From: Bacteroidales bacterium | GTDB taxonomy: Bacteria; Bacteroidota; Bacteroidia; Bacteroidales; Muribaculaceae | Reading direction: 5' to 3' | DNA length: 64,000 bases | NCBI GenBank assembly: GCA_014800245.1 | Contig: JAAVGM010000011.1 | Coordinates: forward strand, 1 to 64,000 | Part shown: positions 35,492 through 46,595 of the stretch, piece by piece | Layout of the letters: each line of letters starts with the position of its first letter | Numbering within the stretch: position 1 is the stretch's first letter | Translations under genes and position numbers: made by a program | Notes under the pieces: model-generated | The model's input: the letters and a program-made list of their open reading frames with translations, nothing else | Databases searched by the model: none | Told to the model about the DNA's origin: nothing

Positions 35492-36850
35492 TTACTGCTC
35501 CCCTTGATCTTGCGGCTCTTTAGGAAGAGTGATATGCAGGGTGAGCCATCCGAGAATGCCGGCAAGAAGCGAGCCTACAAGAATGCCGAGCTTCGCATCG
35601 TTGAGAAGTTGAGAGGATAATACATCTCCTCCTCCAAAACTAAGGTTGGCTATGAAAAGGGATACGGTGAATCCGATTCCTCCCAACAAAGCAACCGATC
35701 CAAGACTCCACCAATTGCCTCCCTCCGGCATATGACACCATTTCAAAAGTATGGCTATTGCGGAGAAGAGGAAGATTCCCAAGAATTTGCCACATACGAG
35801 CGAAACGATGATTGCGGGTGCTATACCATGGAACAACTGCCCTATCTCCATATCTCCGAAATAGATTCCGGCATTGGCAAAGGCGAAGATCGGCACTATG
35901 AGGTAGTTCACCAATGGATGAAGGGAGTCTTCCATATCCTGCAATGGCGAAATCACCTTATCGGATGATGATTCAATCTCTTTAAGCCAGTTCATCTGAT
36001 CTTTGTTGAGAATGGTCCGACTATTGAGCGCTTCATCATTTTCGTGGGCAAAGAATGCTATATTCTTTCGGATATTCTGCACATATTTCTTCGGTGCGTA
36101 CACAGGCTTGGCCGGCACACAGAACGCTACAAGCACCCCGGCTATTGTGGGATGAATTCCGGCGTTGAGGAAGAAGAACCATACAAATGCACCGATGATT
36201 ACATAAAACAGTTTCGACTGAATACCCGCTTTTCCGCCAAGAAATAGAACAAGCAGACAGATAGCGGCATATACAAGGAGCATGTAATCGATATGCGAAC
36301 TATAGAAGATAGCTATGACAAGGATTCCCCCTATATCATCCACCACAGCAAGAGTGGTGAGAAATACCTTCAATCCTATCGGCACTCTGTTGCCGAGCAT
36401 CGCCAACACCCCAAGGGAGAAGGCTATATCAGTGGCCATAGGTATGGCGGCTCCTCCGGCGTAGGGTGTCCCTTTTGCCATAAGCCAATAGATAAGGACA
36501 GGAATTGCCATTCCCCCAATCGCTCCGATGATCGGAAGGAGTGCATTTCGGAAGTCGGACAGCTCGCCGACAAGCACCTCTCGTTTTATCTCCAGACCTA
36601 CTGTGAAAAAGAAGAGAGCCATCAAGGCATCATTGATGAATGCCATTATCGACATTGGTTCTCCATGATGACTGAACAGATTGAATCCTCCCACCTGAAG
36701 GGCAATCTGATGATCCCACAACGAACTGTATATCTCCCGAGTGAAAGGGATATTCACCACAAGAAGGGCTAAAGCAGTGGCGGCAATGAGCACATTGCCG
36801 CCGTTTGCATAGTTCTTTATGGTTTTTCGGGCTGTATAAAATACTGACAT
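35492..36850 (-). CDS. nhaA: Na+/H+ antiporter
   Basis: This 452-residue inner-membrane antiporter expels Na+ in exchange for protons. Family motifs are clear: FFFTVGLEIKRE, the TDIAFSLGVLAMLG helix, and LAVVDDIGGILVIA with the paired ion-binding aspartates. It is about 60 residues longer than E. coli NhaA because of a charged insert near residues 255-310 (YAPKKYVQNIRKN, then NKDQMNWLKEIES), common in Bacteroidota. It lies 12 bp downstream of bcp, so the two are probably one transcript. A terminator at 35432-35457 ends it. Confidence 0.95.
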   Translation of the reverse strand: MSVFYTARKTIKNYANGGNVLIAATALALLVVNIPFTREIYSSLWDHQIALQVGGFNLFSHHGEPMSIMAFINDALMALFFFTVGLEIKREVLVGELSDFRNALLPIIGAIGGMAIPVLIYWLMAKGTPYAGGAAIPMATDIAFSLGVLAMLGNRVPIGLKVFLTTLAVVDDIGGILVIAIFYSSHIDYMLLVYAAICLLVLFLGGKAGIQSKLFYVIIGAFVWFFFLNAGIHPTIAGVLVAFCVPAKPVYAPKKYVQNIRKNIAFFAHENDEALNSRTILNKDQMNWLKEIESSSDKVISPLQDMEDSLHPLVNYLIVPIFAFANAGIYFGDMEIGQLFHGIAPAIIVSLVCGKFLGIFLFSAIAILLKWCHMPEGGNWWSLGSVALLGGIGFTVSLFIANLSFGGGDVLSSQLLNDAKLGILVGSLLAGILGWLTLHITLPKEPQDQGEQ

Positions 36851-36862
36851 GCTATTAAAATT

Positions 36863-37339
36863 TTAAGCAGGGTTAATATCATCTCGCCCGTCAAGAAGGG
36901 CATAGATCTGCTCGGAAGCCTCTTTTGTCTTCACTTTTTCCACTTTATCGGTCACGGTGCCGTTTTCATCGGTGATGAATGTGGTGCGTACAATCCCCAT
37001 ATACTTCCTACCGGCCATCTTTTTCTCCTGCCATACGCCGGCAAGCTCGCAGAGCTTCCCGTCTGCATCAGATACCAATGGGAATTGAAGTCCGTTCTTT
37101 TCAGCAAAGCGGCAATGACTCTGAGCAGAGTCGCGGCTTACTCCGATCACCTGATAACCCATATTATTTAGCACATCGTAGTTATCACGGAAGTTGCACG
37201 CCTCAGCTGTGCATCCGGGTGTTGAATCCTTTGGATAGAAATAGATTATGAATTTCTTTCCGGGGTAATTTGAAAGTTTCACTTCGTTGCCCTGAGCATC
37301 CACTCCGAGAAGATCAGGGAATTTATCTCCAATGTTCAT
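36863..37339 (-). CDS. bcp: Thioredoxin-dependent thiol peroxidase (peroxiredoxin Bcp/PrxQ)
   Basis: This 158-residue peroxiredoxin reduces H2O2 and organic peroxides. The peroxidatic Cys43 is in STPGCTAEACNFRD, and the resolving Cys48 lies five residues later, as in PrxQ/Bcp. YFYPKDSTPG and the GVSRDS block are typical. The length is standard. It is the first gene of a bcp-nhaA pair. No promoter of good consensus is visible in the upstream 270 bp, which contain the dispersed 33-bp repeat and the lepA terminator. Confidence 0.94.
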   Translation of the reverse strand: MNIGDKFPDLLGVDAQGNEVKLSNYPGKKFIIYFYPKDSTPGCTAEACNFRDNYDVLNNMGYQVIGVSRDSAQSHCRFAEKNGLQFPLVSDADGKLCELAGVWQEKKMAGRKYMGIVRTTFITDENGTVTDKVEKVKTKEASEQIYALLDGRDDINPA

Positions 37340-37431
37340 AGTAATTTCTGTTTATAGTGTTTATTTCTTATACGCTTTTTTATATGGATTTGTTCAGATA
37401 GATCTTATCAGCTATTATTTATTATTCATTG

Positions 37432-37464
37432 GGAGCACAGCTCCCGGCGGAAACAGCTTCGCGA
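37432..37464 (+). repeat. Dispersed 33-bp repeat, copy 2
   Basis: It matches the copy at 12040-12072 at 31 of 33 positions. Here its first part (GGAGCACAGCTCC) can form a small hairpin. It lies between bcp and the lepA terminator. Confidence 0.6.
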
Positions 37465-37548
37465 CAAAGCAAACCACCCATTGTATCTACTTCAATGATA
37501 AATTGCTATAGAATATGATAAAATGCTATGAAAAATATTGCTATAAAA

Positions 37549-37590
37549 ATATATGGGAGGCAAGGGAAAAAATCCTTGCCTCCCATATAT
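37549..37590 (-). terminator. Terminator after lepA
   Basis: A perfect 17-bp stem (37549-37565 with 37574-37590) and 8-nt loop lie 20 bp downstream of the lepA stop. Confidence 0.85.
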
Positions 37591-37609
37591 TTTATTATTT
37601 AATTCAAGA

Positions 37610-39397
37610 TTAATCCAATTTAAGCACTGCCAAGAAAGCTTTCTGCGGCACCTCCACCGAACCGATCTGCTTCATTCGTTTCTTTCCGGCTTTCTGCTTT
37701 TCAAGGAGCTTGCGTTTTCGGGAAATATCACCGCCATAACATTTAGCCGTCACATCCTTTCGTACAGCCTTGATTGTTTCGCGGGCAATGATTTTTGCGC
37801 CGATCGCAGCCTGGATAGCGATATCAAACTGCTGACGAGGAATCAGCTCCTTAAGTTTCTCACACATTCGGCGACCAAATTTCACTGCATTAGCTTCATG
37901 GGTCAAAGTGGAAAGGGCATCAACGCTTTCTCCATTAAGAAGAATATCGAGCTTCACGAGTTTCGACTCTCTGAAATCATGGATATGATAGTCGAAAGAG
38001 GCATATCCCTTTGAGATTGATTTCAACTTATCATAGAAGTCGATCACAATTTCTCCAAGAGGCATATCGAATGTTATCTCCATGCGGTTGCCCGAAATAT
38101 ATTCCTGCTTTACCAGCTCTCCTCTCTTTCCGAGACAGAGAGTCATAATCGGTCCGATATAGTCGGCGGCAGTGATTACGGTAGCGCGGATATATGGCTC
38201 TTCGATATAGTCGATGAGAGTTGCTTCGGGAAGACCGGAGGGGTTATGCACCTCTGTCATATTCCCTTTCTTGTCATGGACACGATATGAAACGTTGGGC
38301 ACCGTAGTGATAACATCCATATCAAATTCACGTCCGAGACGCTCCTGAACAATCTCCATATGAAGCAGACCAAGGAAACCGCATCGGAAACCGAATCCGA
38401 GAGCTGCCGAAGATTCGGGCTGGAACGTGAGCGATGCATCATTGAGCTGCAATTTCTCCAACGCAGCACGAAGATTCTCGAAATCATCCGTATCTATGGG
38501 ATATACTCCGGCAAAGACCATCGGTTTTACCTCCTCAAATCCTTCAATGGCTTTATCGCAGGGACGATTCACATGAGTGATCGTATCGCCCACTTTCACC
38601 TCCTTTGAATTCTTGATTCCGGAAATGATATATCCCACATTTCCTGCGGATAATTCCTTGCGGGGCGACATATCGAGTTTCAACACTCCGATTTCGTCGG
38701 CGTGATACTCTTTTCCGGTGGCAACGAATTTCACAAAATCGTCGGTGCGGATAGTGCCGTTTACAATCTTATAATATGCTATGATTCCCCGGAAAGGATT
38801 AAACACGGAATCAAAGATAAGAGCCTGCAGCGGAGCCTCAGGATCCCCTTTGGGAGCCGGAACCCTCTTCACTATCGCTTCCAGGATATCATCCATTCCC
38901 ATACCTGTCTTGCCGCTCGCACGGATAATATCGTCGTAATCACACCCGAGAAGATCCACTATCTGATCCGAAACCTCATCGGGCTTCGCGCTGTCAAGGT
39001 CGCATTTATTAAGCACCGGGATTATCTCAAGGTCATTGTCGATTGCCATATAAAGATTGGAGATGGTCTGGGCCTGAATCCCCTGCGATGCATCCACAAT
39101 GAGAAGAGCCCCTTCACAAGCAGCGATGGAGCGAGACACCTCATAAGAGAAATCGACGTGCCCCGGAGTGTCGATTAGATTTAGAGTATATTTCTCGCCG
39201 TCGAGTACATATTCCATCTGTATGGCGTGGCTCTTGATTGTGATTCCACGCTCGCGCTCAAGATCCATGTCGTCGAGCACCTGTGCCTCCATATCCTTTG
39301 CAGAGACAGTGTTGGTGCGTTCCAACAGACGGTCGGCCACAGTGGATTTGCCATGGTCGATATGCGCTATTATGCAGAAGTTTCTGATATTTTTCAT
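37610..39397 (-). CDS. lepA: Elongation factor 4 (LepA)
   Basis: This 595-residue translational GTPase rescues or remodels stalled ribosomes. The P-loop AHIDHGKST (residues 10-18), the G2 and G3 motifs [10 protein letters not shown] and DTPGHVDF, and NKCDLD (G4) are intact. The LepA-specific C-terminal domain ends with [24 protein letters not shown] sequence (here [19 protein letters not shown]). The length is normal. It is a single gene with a -7 box at 39419-39426 and a strong terminator. Confidence 0.97.
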   Translation of the reverse strand: MKNIRNFCIIAHIDHGKSTVADRLLERTNTVSAKDMEAQVLDDMDLERERGITIKSHAIQMEYVLDGEKYTLNLIDTPGHVDFSYEVSRSIAACEGALLIVDASQGIQAQTISNLYMAIDNDLEIIPVLNKCDLDSAKPDEVSDQIVDLLGCDYDDIIRASGKTGMGMDDILEAIVKRVPAPKGDPEAPLQALIFDSVFNPFRGIIAYYKIVNGTIRTDDFVKFVATGKEYHADEIGVLKLDMSPRKELSAGNVGYIISGIKNSKEVKVGDTITHVNRPCDKAIEGFEEVKPMVFAGVYPIDTDDFENLRAALEKLQLNDASLTFQPESSAALGFGFRCGFLGLLHMEIVQERLGREFDMDVITTVPNVSYRVHDKKGNMTEVHNPSGLPEATLIDYIEEPYIRATVITAADYIGPIMTLCLGKRGELVKQEYISGNRMEITFDMPLGEIVIDFYDKLKSISKGYASFDYHIHDFRESKLVKLDILLNGESVDALSTLTHEANAVKFGRRMCEKLKELIPRQQFDIAIQAAIGAKIIARETIKAVRKDVTAKCYGGDISRKRKLLEKQKAGKKRMKQIGSVEVPQKAFLAVLKLD

Positions 39398-39418
39398 TTC
39401 CTTTTTCTTTTCCGACTA

Positions 39419-39426
39419 CAAAATTA
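39419..39426 (-). promoter_or_regulatory. -7 promoter element for lepA
   Basis: TAATTTTG on the minus strand lies 21 bp before the lepA ATG. No -33 TTTG was found at the usual spacing. Confidence 0.4.
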
Positions 39427-39502
39427 GCGAAAATTTCTGATTATTAAAAGAGGAGCAGTAAAAGCAGCAACAAATGGACAAACAGTCGCCGAATAAATAG
39501 CA

Positions 39503-39532
39503 AAAGCATCTACATTCACATGCAGATGCTTT
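39503..39532 (-). terminator. Terminator after the fumarase gene
   Basis: AAAGCATCTACAT (39503-39515) pairs with ATGCAGATGCTTT (39520-39532) with one mismatch, 31 bp past the fumarase stop. Confidence 0.65.
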
Positions 39533-39563
39533 CTTAATTTCAAATATATAAATTATGAAACGA

Positions 39564-41213
39564 TTATTTCTTGCAAACGTCCATCGGGCAGCGGGGCTTG
39601 AGCTGCTTGAAGAAGTCGTTCCCCTTGTTGTCAACGAGGATAAACGCGGGGAAGTCTTCTACTTCAATCTTCCAGATAGCCTCCATACCCAATTCAGGAT
39701 ATTCAAGAAGCTCTACGTTCTTGATAGAGTTCTGGGCGAGGATAGCCGCGGGGCCTCCGATTGAGCCGAGATAGAAACCGCCATGTTTCTTGCAGGCATC
39801 AGTGACCTGCTGGCTGCGATTTCCCTTGGCAATCATCACCATAGATCCGCCGGCTGCCTGGAACTGATCCACGTAGGGGTCCATACGTCCGGCAGTGGTC
39901 GGACCAAATGAACCTGAAGGCATTCCTTCCGGCTTCTTAGCCGGGCCTGCGTAATAGATGGGGTGATCCTTAAGATATTGTGGCATAGGCTCGCCTGCAT
40001 CAAGACGCTCTTTGATCTTGGCGTGTGCGATGTCGCGGCCTACGATGATTGTGCCGTTCAATGAGAGACGGGTGGATACGGGATACTTGTCGAGAGTCTT
40101 GAGAATCTCTTCCATCGGCTGGTTGAGGTCGATCTTCACAACCTCTCCTTCACCTGCCTGACGGAGCTCTTCGGGGATAAGTTCGCCGGGGAATTTGTCG
40201 AGCTTTTCGATCCAAAGACCATCTTTATTGATCTTAGCCTTAACATTGCGGTCGGCAGAACAGCTTACACCCATACCTACAGGGCAAGAAGCGCCATGGC
40301 GAGGCATACGGATCACGCGGATATCATGAGCGAAATATTTTCCTCCGAACTGCGCGCCGAGGCCGATGCAATGAGCTGCCTCAAGAAGTTCCTTCTCAAG
40401 CTCTACATCGCGGAATGCATGACCATATTCATTCCCCTTTGTAGGGAGATTGTCGTAATATTTCACAGATGCTTTCTTCACGGCTGCAAGGTTAGCCTCG
40501 GCAGATGTGCCGCCGATCACGAAAGCAATATGATAAGGAGGACAAGCGGCTGTGCCGAGAGTCTTCATCTTCTCGATAAGGAAAGGCACGAGAGTCTTCT
40601 TGTTGAGGATTGCCTTTGTTTCCTGATAGAGGTAAGTCTTGTTGGCCGATCCGCCACCCTTTGCCACGAAAAGGAAGTTATAGTCCATTCCCTCTGTGGC
40701 ATGAATCTCAATCTGAGCAGGAAGGTTGCAGCCTGTGTTCACTTCATCATACATAGTGAGGGGTGCATTCTGAGAGTAACGAAGATTGTTCTCAGTATAT
40801 GTCTTATACACACCTTCAGAAATCTTCTCCTCGTCGTCGCAACCGGTCCATACCTGCTGACCTTTGTAGGCAGAGCAGATTGATGTGCCTGTATCCTGAC
40901 AGAAAGGAAGCACACCCTTGGAGGCAACCTCCGCATTACGAAGCATTGTCAAAGCCACAAATTTATCGTTTTCAGATGCTTCCGGATCATTAAGAATTTT
41001 TGCCACCATCTCATTATGTTCGCGACGCAACATAAATGAGCAGTTATGTGAAGCCACATTTGCTATCACGGTGAGAGCCTCCGGATCCACCACAAGCATT
41101 TCGTGTCCGTTCCAATTTTCTACTTTTACATAATCTTTGGTGATGAGTTCATACTCGGTAGTGTCCGGACCGAGAGGAAACATCTCCTGGTAATGAAAAG
41201 GTTTTGTTGCCAT
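39564..41213 (-). CDS. Class I fumarate hydratase (iron-sulfur type)
   Basis: This 549-residue enzyme interconverts fumarate and malate in the reductive branch of the anaerobic TCA pathway used by Bacteroidota to make succinate. The [4Fe-4S]-ligand cysteines are seen in [18 protein letters not shown] and GASCPVGMG. The C-terminal beta domain has [17 protein letters not shown] and a [15 protein letters not shown] block. The length matches FumA/FumB. It is a single gene with a full promoter (41295-41326). Class I enzymes use oxygen-labile clusters, which suits an anaerobe. Confidence 0.95.
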   Translation of the reverse strand: MATKPFHYQEMFPLGPDTTEYELITKDYVKVENWNGHEMLVVDPEALTVIANVASHNCSFMLRREHNEMVAKILNDPEASENDKFVALTMLRNAEVASKGVLPFCQDTGTSICSAYKGQQVWTGCDDEEKISEGVYKTYTENNLRYSQNAPLTMYDEVNTGCNLPAQIEIHATEGMDYNFLFVAKGGGSANKTYLYQETKAILNKKTLVPFLIEKMKTLGTAACPPYHIAFVIGGTSAEANLAAVKKASVKYYDNLPTKGNEYGHAFRDVELEKELLEAAHCIGLGAQFGGKYFAHDIRVIRMPRHGASCPVGMGVSCSADRNVKAKINKDGLWIEKLDKFPGELIPEELRQAGEGEVVKIDLNQPMEEILKTLDKYPVSTRLSLNGTIIVGRDIAHAKIKERLDAGEPMPQYLKDHPIYYAGPAKKPEGMPSGSFGPTTAGRMDPYVDQFQAAGGSMVMIAKGNRSQQVTDACKKHGGFYLGSIGGPAAILAQNSIKNVELLEYPELGMEAIWKIEVEDFPAFILVDNKGNDFFKQLKPRCPMDVCKK

Positions 41214-41294
41214 AGTTGATATGTTATTGTTTCAGTTTTGTTGTTCTGATCTGTCTGGATTCTGATTCGGGGTTATCCCCTCAAACATTCTCAG

Positions 41295-41326
41295 CAAATT
41301 TACCAATATTTATTGATAAACCCAAA
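41295..41326 (-). promoter_or_regulatory. Promoter of the fumarase gene
   Basis: TTTG (41323-41326), a 20-bp spacer and TAAATTTG (41295-41302) on the minus strand match the consensus. The leader is about 75 nt. It diverges from the promoter at 41410-41441. Confidence 0.75.
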
Positions 41327-41409
41327 TATTTATTGCTAAACCACAAAAAAAATTTACCGACAATTAGAAAAGATTTTAACAAATTTTACACTCGCTCCTA
41401 AGTTATCAA

Positions 41410-41441
41410 TTTGCCGAACCCCCATTTTTTCTTTAATTTTG
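41410..41441 (+). promoter_or_regulatory. Promoter of the 41476-51254 cell-envelope operon
   Basis: TTTG (41410-41413), a 20-bp spacer and TAATTTTG (41434-41441) fit the consensus, 34 bp before the ATG. Confidence 0.75.
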
Positions 41442-41475
41442 CATTCTAATATAAGAAAAGAGAATATTATAAAAA

Positions 41476-44400
41476 ATGAAGTTAGGCAGATTCACATATT
41501 TTTTGTCGGCAATAATCATTGCTGCGCTGGCAATTGGTGTTCCCTCAAATTACGCTGATGCCAAAGCTAAGGCAAAGGCTAAAACCACCAAGACCACCAC
41601 AAGTAAATCCAAGAAAAAATCCACTAAGTCATCCTCTTCAAAATCAAAGAGCGGCTCTAAGAAGACATCAAGCGGCACTTCCGCCAAGGGGAAAAAGAGC
41701 AGCCGAGTGAAAAATAGTTCGAAATCTACAACTTCCCGCACTTCCGCTAAACGTTCTTCCCGTCAGACTGCTGCGCCGGCGCCCCCGAAGGAGACGGCAC
41801 AGAACGATTCCCTCACATTAGCTGTGAACGATGCTGTGGTGAGATGGATCCCTTCTGATATTAATCCCGGAGGCTTAAGGGTGAACAGTGTCAAGCCAAA
41901 TAATCAATCGAGAATCGCTACTGTAAATCTCAACGAGAACTTTACATATATGCCGGTGACGCGGAATCTTATTGATTCAATCTCGCGTCGTGTGTCGAAA
42001 GCTCTCCCTGATTCTATCTCAAATTATAGGGTTACGCTTAATGTCAACAATCGTGCGTATAGTTCCTATATAAATAGAATTGATGTCCTTCCGGAGAAAT
42101 ATCGCAAGAATCCTCCATTTGTCACTGAGGTTAACCCGTCGGTCAATCCTACAAAAGGGATGCCCAATGACATTGTGGCTATGTGGCCGTCGCATGGCCG
42201 CTATTTCCGCACAGGGTCCGGAGGATGGGCCTGGCAACGTGGCTTCCTTTTCCAGACTATAGAGGATTTATATACAATGGGATATATCTATCCATTTGTT
42301 GTGCCGATGGTTGAGAATGCCGGAGCCTACGTTTTCCTTCCCCGCGAGCGTGATACTAATGTGCATGAGGTGATCGTGGATAATGACACCAACGAGGGCG
42401 GACAGATTTTCTCTCAACCTTATTATAAGGAGCAGAACGGCTCTCAGCAATGGACCACAGGCGAACTTGAGGGCTTCATCTACGACCTCCCCGATTTCCG
42501 CGACACTGAGAATCCTTTTGAGAATGGAACTTATCGCCAGGTGAATACCACCGTGGGGGGCAAACCTTCCGTGGCGGGATGGTATGCTGATATTCCGGAA
42601 GATGGAGAGTATGCTGTGTATGTAAGCTATAAGACTCTCCCTAATTCCACTAAGGATGCTCGCTACGCAGTGAATTATTCCGGAGGAACCAAGGAATTTA
42701 TCGTCAACCAGACAATGGGGGGCGGCACATGGATCTATCTCGGCACCTTCCCTCTCGAAAAGGGATATAGCGACACCGAACCTATCGTGACTCTCACTAA
42801 TGTCTCCTCCTCTGAGGGATCGGTCGTAACTGCTGATGCTGTCAAGATCGGCGGAGGAATGGGTAATATTGCACGTAGCAATAACCGATCGGATATATAT
42901 TACGACCCCTCCACTCCGGAAAACGATCTTGCATCGCTCGATGAGGATGAAGAAGATGCGGATGCTGATGATGAAAGCTCCGATGATGACGAATCCGGCG
43001 ATATTGACAATCAAGATGATGGGCAGCCGGCTCAGGAAACTAAGAAGAACGACAGCACCGCTCCGGCTCCCAAGAAAGGGACTCCTCCGAGATTCTCCAC
43101 CTCCGGCATGCCGAGATGGGTGGAGGGCTCTCGCTATTGGCTCCATTGGGCAGGTTTCCCGGAATCAGTATATTCCCCTTTCCACGGAAAGGATGATTAC
43201 AAGGATGATTACACCGACCGCGGTCATTGGGTGAATTATCTTGCCGGAGGCTCCCGTGTCCTTCCCGATGAGCCGGGGTTGAATCTCCCTGTTGATCTAT
43301 CTTTCGCCCTCCATTCGGATGCCGGAGTGAGAAAGGATGACAGTTTTGTCGGCACATTAGGTATCTACTACACTAATGGCGGGGCATCTTATGAGGATGG
43401 CACTCCGAGAATGAATTCACGCATCCTTACAGATATGGTGATGCGTCAGATCACCAATGATATCCGTCAAGAATACGAACCGCGATGGACTCGCCGATCC
43501 ATGTGGGATAAGTCTTATCTTGAGGCGCGTGTGCCTGAAGTGCCTGCCACTCTGATCGAGCTTATGAGCCATCAGAATTTCGCAGATATGATGTATGGTC
43601 TTGACCCGAGTTTCCGTTTCACTGTGGGTCGTGCCATTTATAAAGGTCTTGCCCGATTCCTGGCTGAAAGAAAGGGTCGCGAGGTGGTGATTCAGCCTCT
43701 CCCTGTGAAGAACTTCTATATCAAGCGCACCGGCAACGATAGCTACCGTCTCGCTTGGGAACCCACCCCGGATCCACTTGAGAAGACGGCGATGCCGAAT
43801 AAATATGTGATTATGGAGCGAAATGAGGGCGACCTTGGCTTTCATAAGATTGCTGAAACCCACTCCACTCATTTCGACTTGAAAGTGAAGGATCATAAGA
43901 TCCATAGTTTCCGGGTGATCGCTGCCAATGAGGGCGGACTCTCGTTCCCCTCGGAGACTCTTGCTCTCTGCGAAGGGGAGAACGACTCCAAGAAACCGGT
44001 GCTTATCGTCAACGGCTTCACCCGTGTGAGCGGCCCGGCGCAGGTGCGCGATGCCAATACAGCCGGATTCAAGGCTGAAGAGGATTTCGGTGTGCCATAT
44101 ATTAAGGATATCTCTTTCACCGGATATCAGCAGAATTTCAATCGCAATGCCGGAAACAACCATGGCGTGAGCGGAAGCAATTATGCCACTAAGGTGATAG
44201 CCGGAAACACTTTTGATTATCCCGCTGTGCATGGCGATGCCATTGCAGAGGCAGGATATGGGTTTGTGTCTTGCTCTCTCGGAGCTTTGGAGGAAGGCCA
44301 TGTGAAACTCACCGACTATCCCAATGTAGATCTTATCTTAGGCAAACAGAAAACCACCGTAGTCGGAAATGGAAAAAGCGGAATCAACTATCGTGCTTTC

Positions 44401-44997
44401 CCCGCAGAGCTTCAAAAAGAGGTGAAGCATTATCTCGACAAGGGAGGCAACCTCATTATCAGCGGTCAATATGTGGTGTCGGATCTTTTCGACATGCGTT
44501 CCAACCATGAAGATAAAGAGTTTGCTGAGAAAGTGCTCGGAGTGATCTCCCTCACTGAAAAAGAGAATCGTGAACGTGCCGCCTATGAGCAGCGTCGCCG
44601 AGAGGATGAAGAGAGACGCAGAGCAGAGATGGAAGCCAACGGAGAAGAGGCGGAGCAGACCGCCGAGTCGCCGGCGTCAAACGCTTCCGCTGCCACTGCC
44701 CGCACCTCCACTCCGGCTGTAAGAAAACCCGACGGACGTCTTCTCACTGCCTCAGGCAGAAGCTTGAATTACAGCAACACTCTCAACGATCGTCTTTATA
44801 TTGTAGAGAATCCTGATATTCTCGTGCCTCTCAACCCCGACAATGCCGACAGAGTGCTGACTTTCTCCGCCAATAATATGGGCGCCGGATATTCGATGAA
44901 GAGCGGCAAGGGACATCTCACCCTCCTTTCCGTGCCTATCGAAAGCATATATGATGAGGCGGAAAGAGACCATATTTTTAAGGATTTCCTTAAATAA
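41476..44997 (+). CDS. Large exported protein: amidase_3-like domain split by a golvesin-like domain, plus Fn3 ('xanthan lyase' family in databases)
   Basis: This 1173-residue protein has a signal peptide (1-30) and a Lys/Ser/Thr-rich linker (~30-100). It then has what I read as an N-acetylmuramoyl-L-alanine amidase (Amidase_3) fold: H240 in WPSHGRYF, E280 in MVENAGAY, H613 in FALHSDAG and E695 in ATLIELMSH. These would be the zinc ligands and catalytic Glu. A golvesin-like domain (~360-460, GWYADIPEDGEYAVYVSY) and an acidic linker (~485-515) are inserted inside that fold. An Fn3 domain (~735-830) and a C-terminal domain (~840-1173) follow. Such proteins are often labelled xanthan lyase without evidence. 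It heads an operon with an AmpG-like transporter, supporting peptidoglycan work. Confidence 0.65.
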   Translation: MKLGRFTYFLSAIIIAALAIGVPSNYADAKAKAKAKTTKTTTSKSKKKSTKSSSSKSKSGSKKTSSGTSAKGKKSSRVKNSSKSTTSRTSAKRSSRQTAAPAPPKETAQNDSLTLAVNDAVVRWIPSDINPGGLRVNSVKPNNQSRIATVNLNENFTYMPVTRNLIDSISRRVSKALPDSISNYRVTLNVNNRAYSSYINRIDVLPEKYRKNPPFVTEVNPSVNPTKGMPNDIVAMWPSHGRYFRTGSGGWAWQRGFLFQTIEDLYTMGYIYPFVVPMVENAGAYVFLPRERDTNVHEVIVDNDTNEGGQIFSQPYYKEQNGSQQWTTGELEGFIYDLPDFRDTENPFENGTYRQVNTTVGGKPSVAGWYADIPEDGEYAVYVSYKTLPNSTKDARYAVNYSGGTKEFIVNQTMGGGTWIYLGTFPLEKGYSDTEPIVTLTNVSSSEGSVVTADAVKIGGGMGNIARSNNRSDIYYDPSTPENDLASLDEDEEDADADDESSDDDESGDIDNQDDGQPAQETKKNDSTAPAPKKGTPPRFSTSGMPRWVEGSRYWLHWAGFPESVYSPFHGKDDYKDDYTDRGHWVNYLAGGSRVLPDEPGLNLPVDLSFALHSDAGVRKDDSFVGTLGIYYTNGGASYEDGTPRMNSRILTDMVMRQITNDIRQEYEPRWTRRSMWDKSYLEARVPEVPATLIELMSHQNFADMMYGLDPSFRFTVGRAIYKGLARFLAERKGREVVIQPLPVKNFYIKRTGNDSYRLAWEPTPDPLEKTAMPNKYVIMERNEGDLGFHKIAETHSTHFDLKVKDHKIHSFRVIAANEGGLSFPSETLALCEGENDSKKPVLIVNGFTRVSGPAQVRDANTAGFKAEEDFGVPYIKDISFTGYQQNFNRNAGNNHGVSGSNYATKVIAGNTFDYPAVHGDAIAEAGYGFVSCSLGALEEGHVKLTDYPNVDLILGKQKTTVVGNGKSGINYRAFPAELQKEVKHYLDKGGNLIISGQYVVSDLFDMRSNHEDKEFAEKVLGVISLTEKENRERAAYEQRRREDEERRRAEMEANGEEAEQTAESPASNASAATARTSTPAVRKPDGRLLTASGRSLNYSNTLNDRLYIVENPDILVPLNPDNADRVLTFSANNMGAGYSMKSGKGHLTLLSVPIESIYDEAERDHIFKDFLK

Positions 44998-45072
44998 AGG
45001 ATAGTAGGCTTCTTATCTCAAACCCATCTGCCTCTCCCCTCAGATCATATCATCCCTTTAGACTATTGACAA

Positions 45073-46545
45073 ATGAATATAATAAGATTTAAAAATGTAA
45101 ACGCTCTCAGAGAGGAGATTTTCCGCTCCCCTCTTGAGCAATACGTGCTGGTTCAGCTCGACGACCGGGAAATCAAACTCGATCCGCTATATATCAACCG
45201 TGTGGTGGACACGGCTTCCGATATCGACGCTACGCTTACATATTGCTGGTTTCGCGAGCGTCAGGAGGATGGCTCGCTCTTGGACCATCCCGTGAATGAT
45301 TATCAGCCGGGATCGGTGCGTGATGATTTCGACTTCGGTCCGTTGGTGCTTCTCAATGCTGCCGATGTGCTTTCAGCCACAGAGCATTTCTCTGAAAAGG
45401 AATCATCCATGCTCGACGGAGGATGGTATGCGCTGCGCCTGCGTATGACTATCGGAAAGATGATTGCTATGATTCCTGAATATCTCTATACTGTGGAGCG
45501 TCGCGATTATCGCAAGAGCGGCGAGAAACAGCATGATTATGTCGATCCGCGCAACCGCGCATATCAAGTGGAGATGGAAAAGGTCTTGACACATCATCTC
45601 GAAATGATCGGCGGTCTATGGCAAGGGAATATTGAGCAATTGAATTATGACGAACAGGAGTTTGCGGTCGAGGCATCCGTGATTATTCCTGTCCGCAACC
45701 GTGTCCGCACCGTGATGGATGCTGTCAATTCAGCCCTGTCTCAGGAAACCACCTTCCCTTTCAACGTGATTGTTGTGGATAATGATTCCACTGATGGCAC
45801 TCGTGAGGCACTCGAAAGCGTAGAGAATCCACGCTTAAAACTTATCAAGGTATCTGCCGACGAGAATTTAGGGATAGGCGGCTGCTGGAACCGCGCCCTC
45901 CTTTCGGAAGATTGCGGAAGATTTGCCGTGCAGCTCGATTCCGACGACCTATATAATTCCCCTACCGTGCTTCAGTCGATAGTGAATAAATTCCGTTCGG
46001 GCAACTACGGAATGGTGATCGGAAGCTACGCCATGATAGATTTCGATGGCAATCCCCTCCCTCCGGGTGTGATTTCCCACACGGAATGGACCGATGAGAA
46101 CGGACCGAACAATGCTTTGCGCATCAATGGATTTGGTGCGCCGAGAGCATTCTTCACTCCCGTGGCACGCCGTTTCCTCTTCCCCAACGTAAGCTATGGT
46201 GAGGATTATGCAATGGCTCTCCGTATATGCCGCGAATATGGTGTGGGACGTATCTTCCGCCCTCTATATCTCTGTCGCCGTTGGGATGGCAATTCGGATG
46301 CCGCTCTCTCAATCGAGAAAGTCAATGCCAACAACAGTTATAAAGACTGTCTGCGATCTATAGAATTGATGGCGCGTGTTAAAGCCTCCTTTGAGGAAGC
46401 CACCCGCGATCGACATATTCCGCTCCCCTCTGATATATTCGATAAGGATTTCTTCAGCAATCTCGGAATCAATTCTGAGTTTGATGATTTTGACAATCCT
46501 GAGGATGAAGAGGATTTCGAGGATGATGACGAAGATCTTTATTAA
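45073..46545 (+). CDS. Family 2 glycosyltransferase with long N-terminal extension
   Basis: In this 490-residue protein, residues ~195-400 are a GT-A family 2 domain ([41 protein letters not shown] as the DxD metal site, and GEDYAM). The first ~190 residues are a conserved Bacteroidota extension I do not recognise, and the last ~20 are very acidic ([14 protein letters not shown]). There is no membrane segment, so it is cytoplasmic or peripheral. The acceptor is unknown. It lies 75 bp after the amidase-like gene and 50 bp before the DUF4922 gene on the same strand, a set that probably works together on envelope sugars. Confidence 0.85.
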   Translation: MNIIRFKNVNALREEIFRSPLEQYVLVQLDDREIKLDPLYINRVVDTASDIDATLTYCWFRERQEDGSLLDHPVNDYQPGSVRDDFDFGPLVLLNAADVLSATEHFSEKESSMLDGGWYALRLRMTIGKMIAMIPEYLYTVERRDYRKSGEKQHDYVDPRNRAYQVEMEKVLTHHLEMIGGLWQGNIEQLNYDEQEFAVEASVIIPVRNRVRTVMDAVNSALSQETTFPFNVIVVDNDSTDGTREALESVENPRLKLIKVSADENLGIGGCWNRALLSEDCGRFAVQLDSDDLYNSPTVLQSIVNKFRSGNYGMVIGSYAMIDFDGNPLPPGVISHTEWTDENGPNNALRINGFGAPRAFFTPVARRFLFPNVSYGEDYAMALRICREYGVGRIFRPLYLCRRWDGNSDAALSIEKVNANNSYKDCLRSIELMARVKASFEEATRDRHIPLPSDIFDKDFFSNLGINSEFDDFDNPEDEEDFEDDDEDLY

Positions 46546-46595
46546 TTAAAACGCCTGTCTTTCTCCTTTGTGATAATTTAGAGTCCATTTGCAAG

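Noticed and set aside
42268..44301. Two long minus-strand ORFs (42268-43146 and 43417-44301)
   Set aside because: They are antisense to the intact amidase-like gene and have no recognisable domain.
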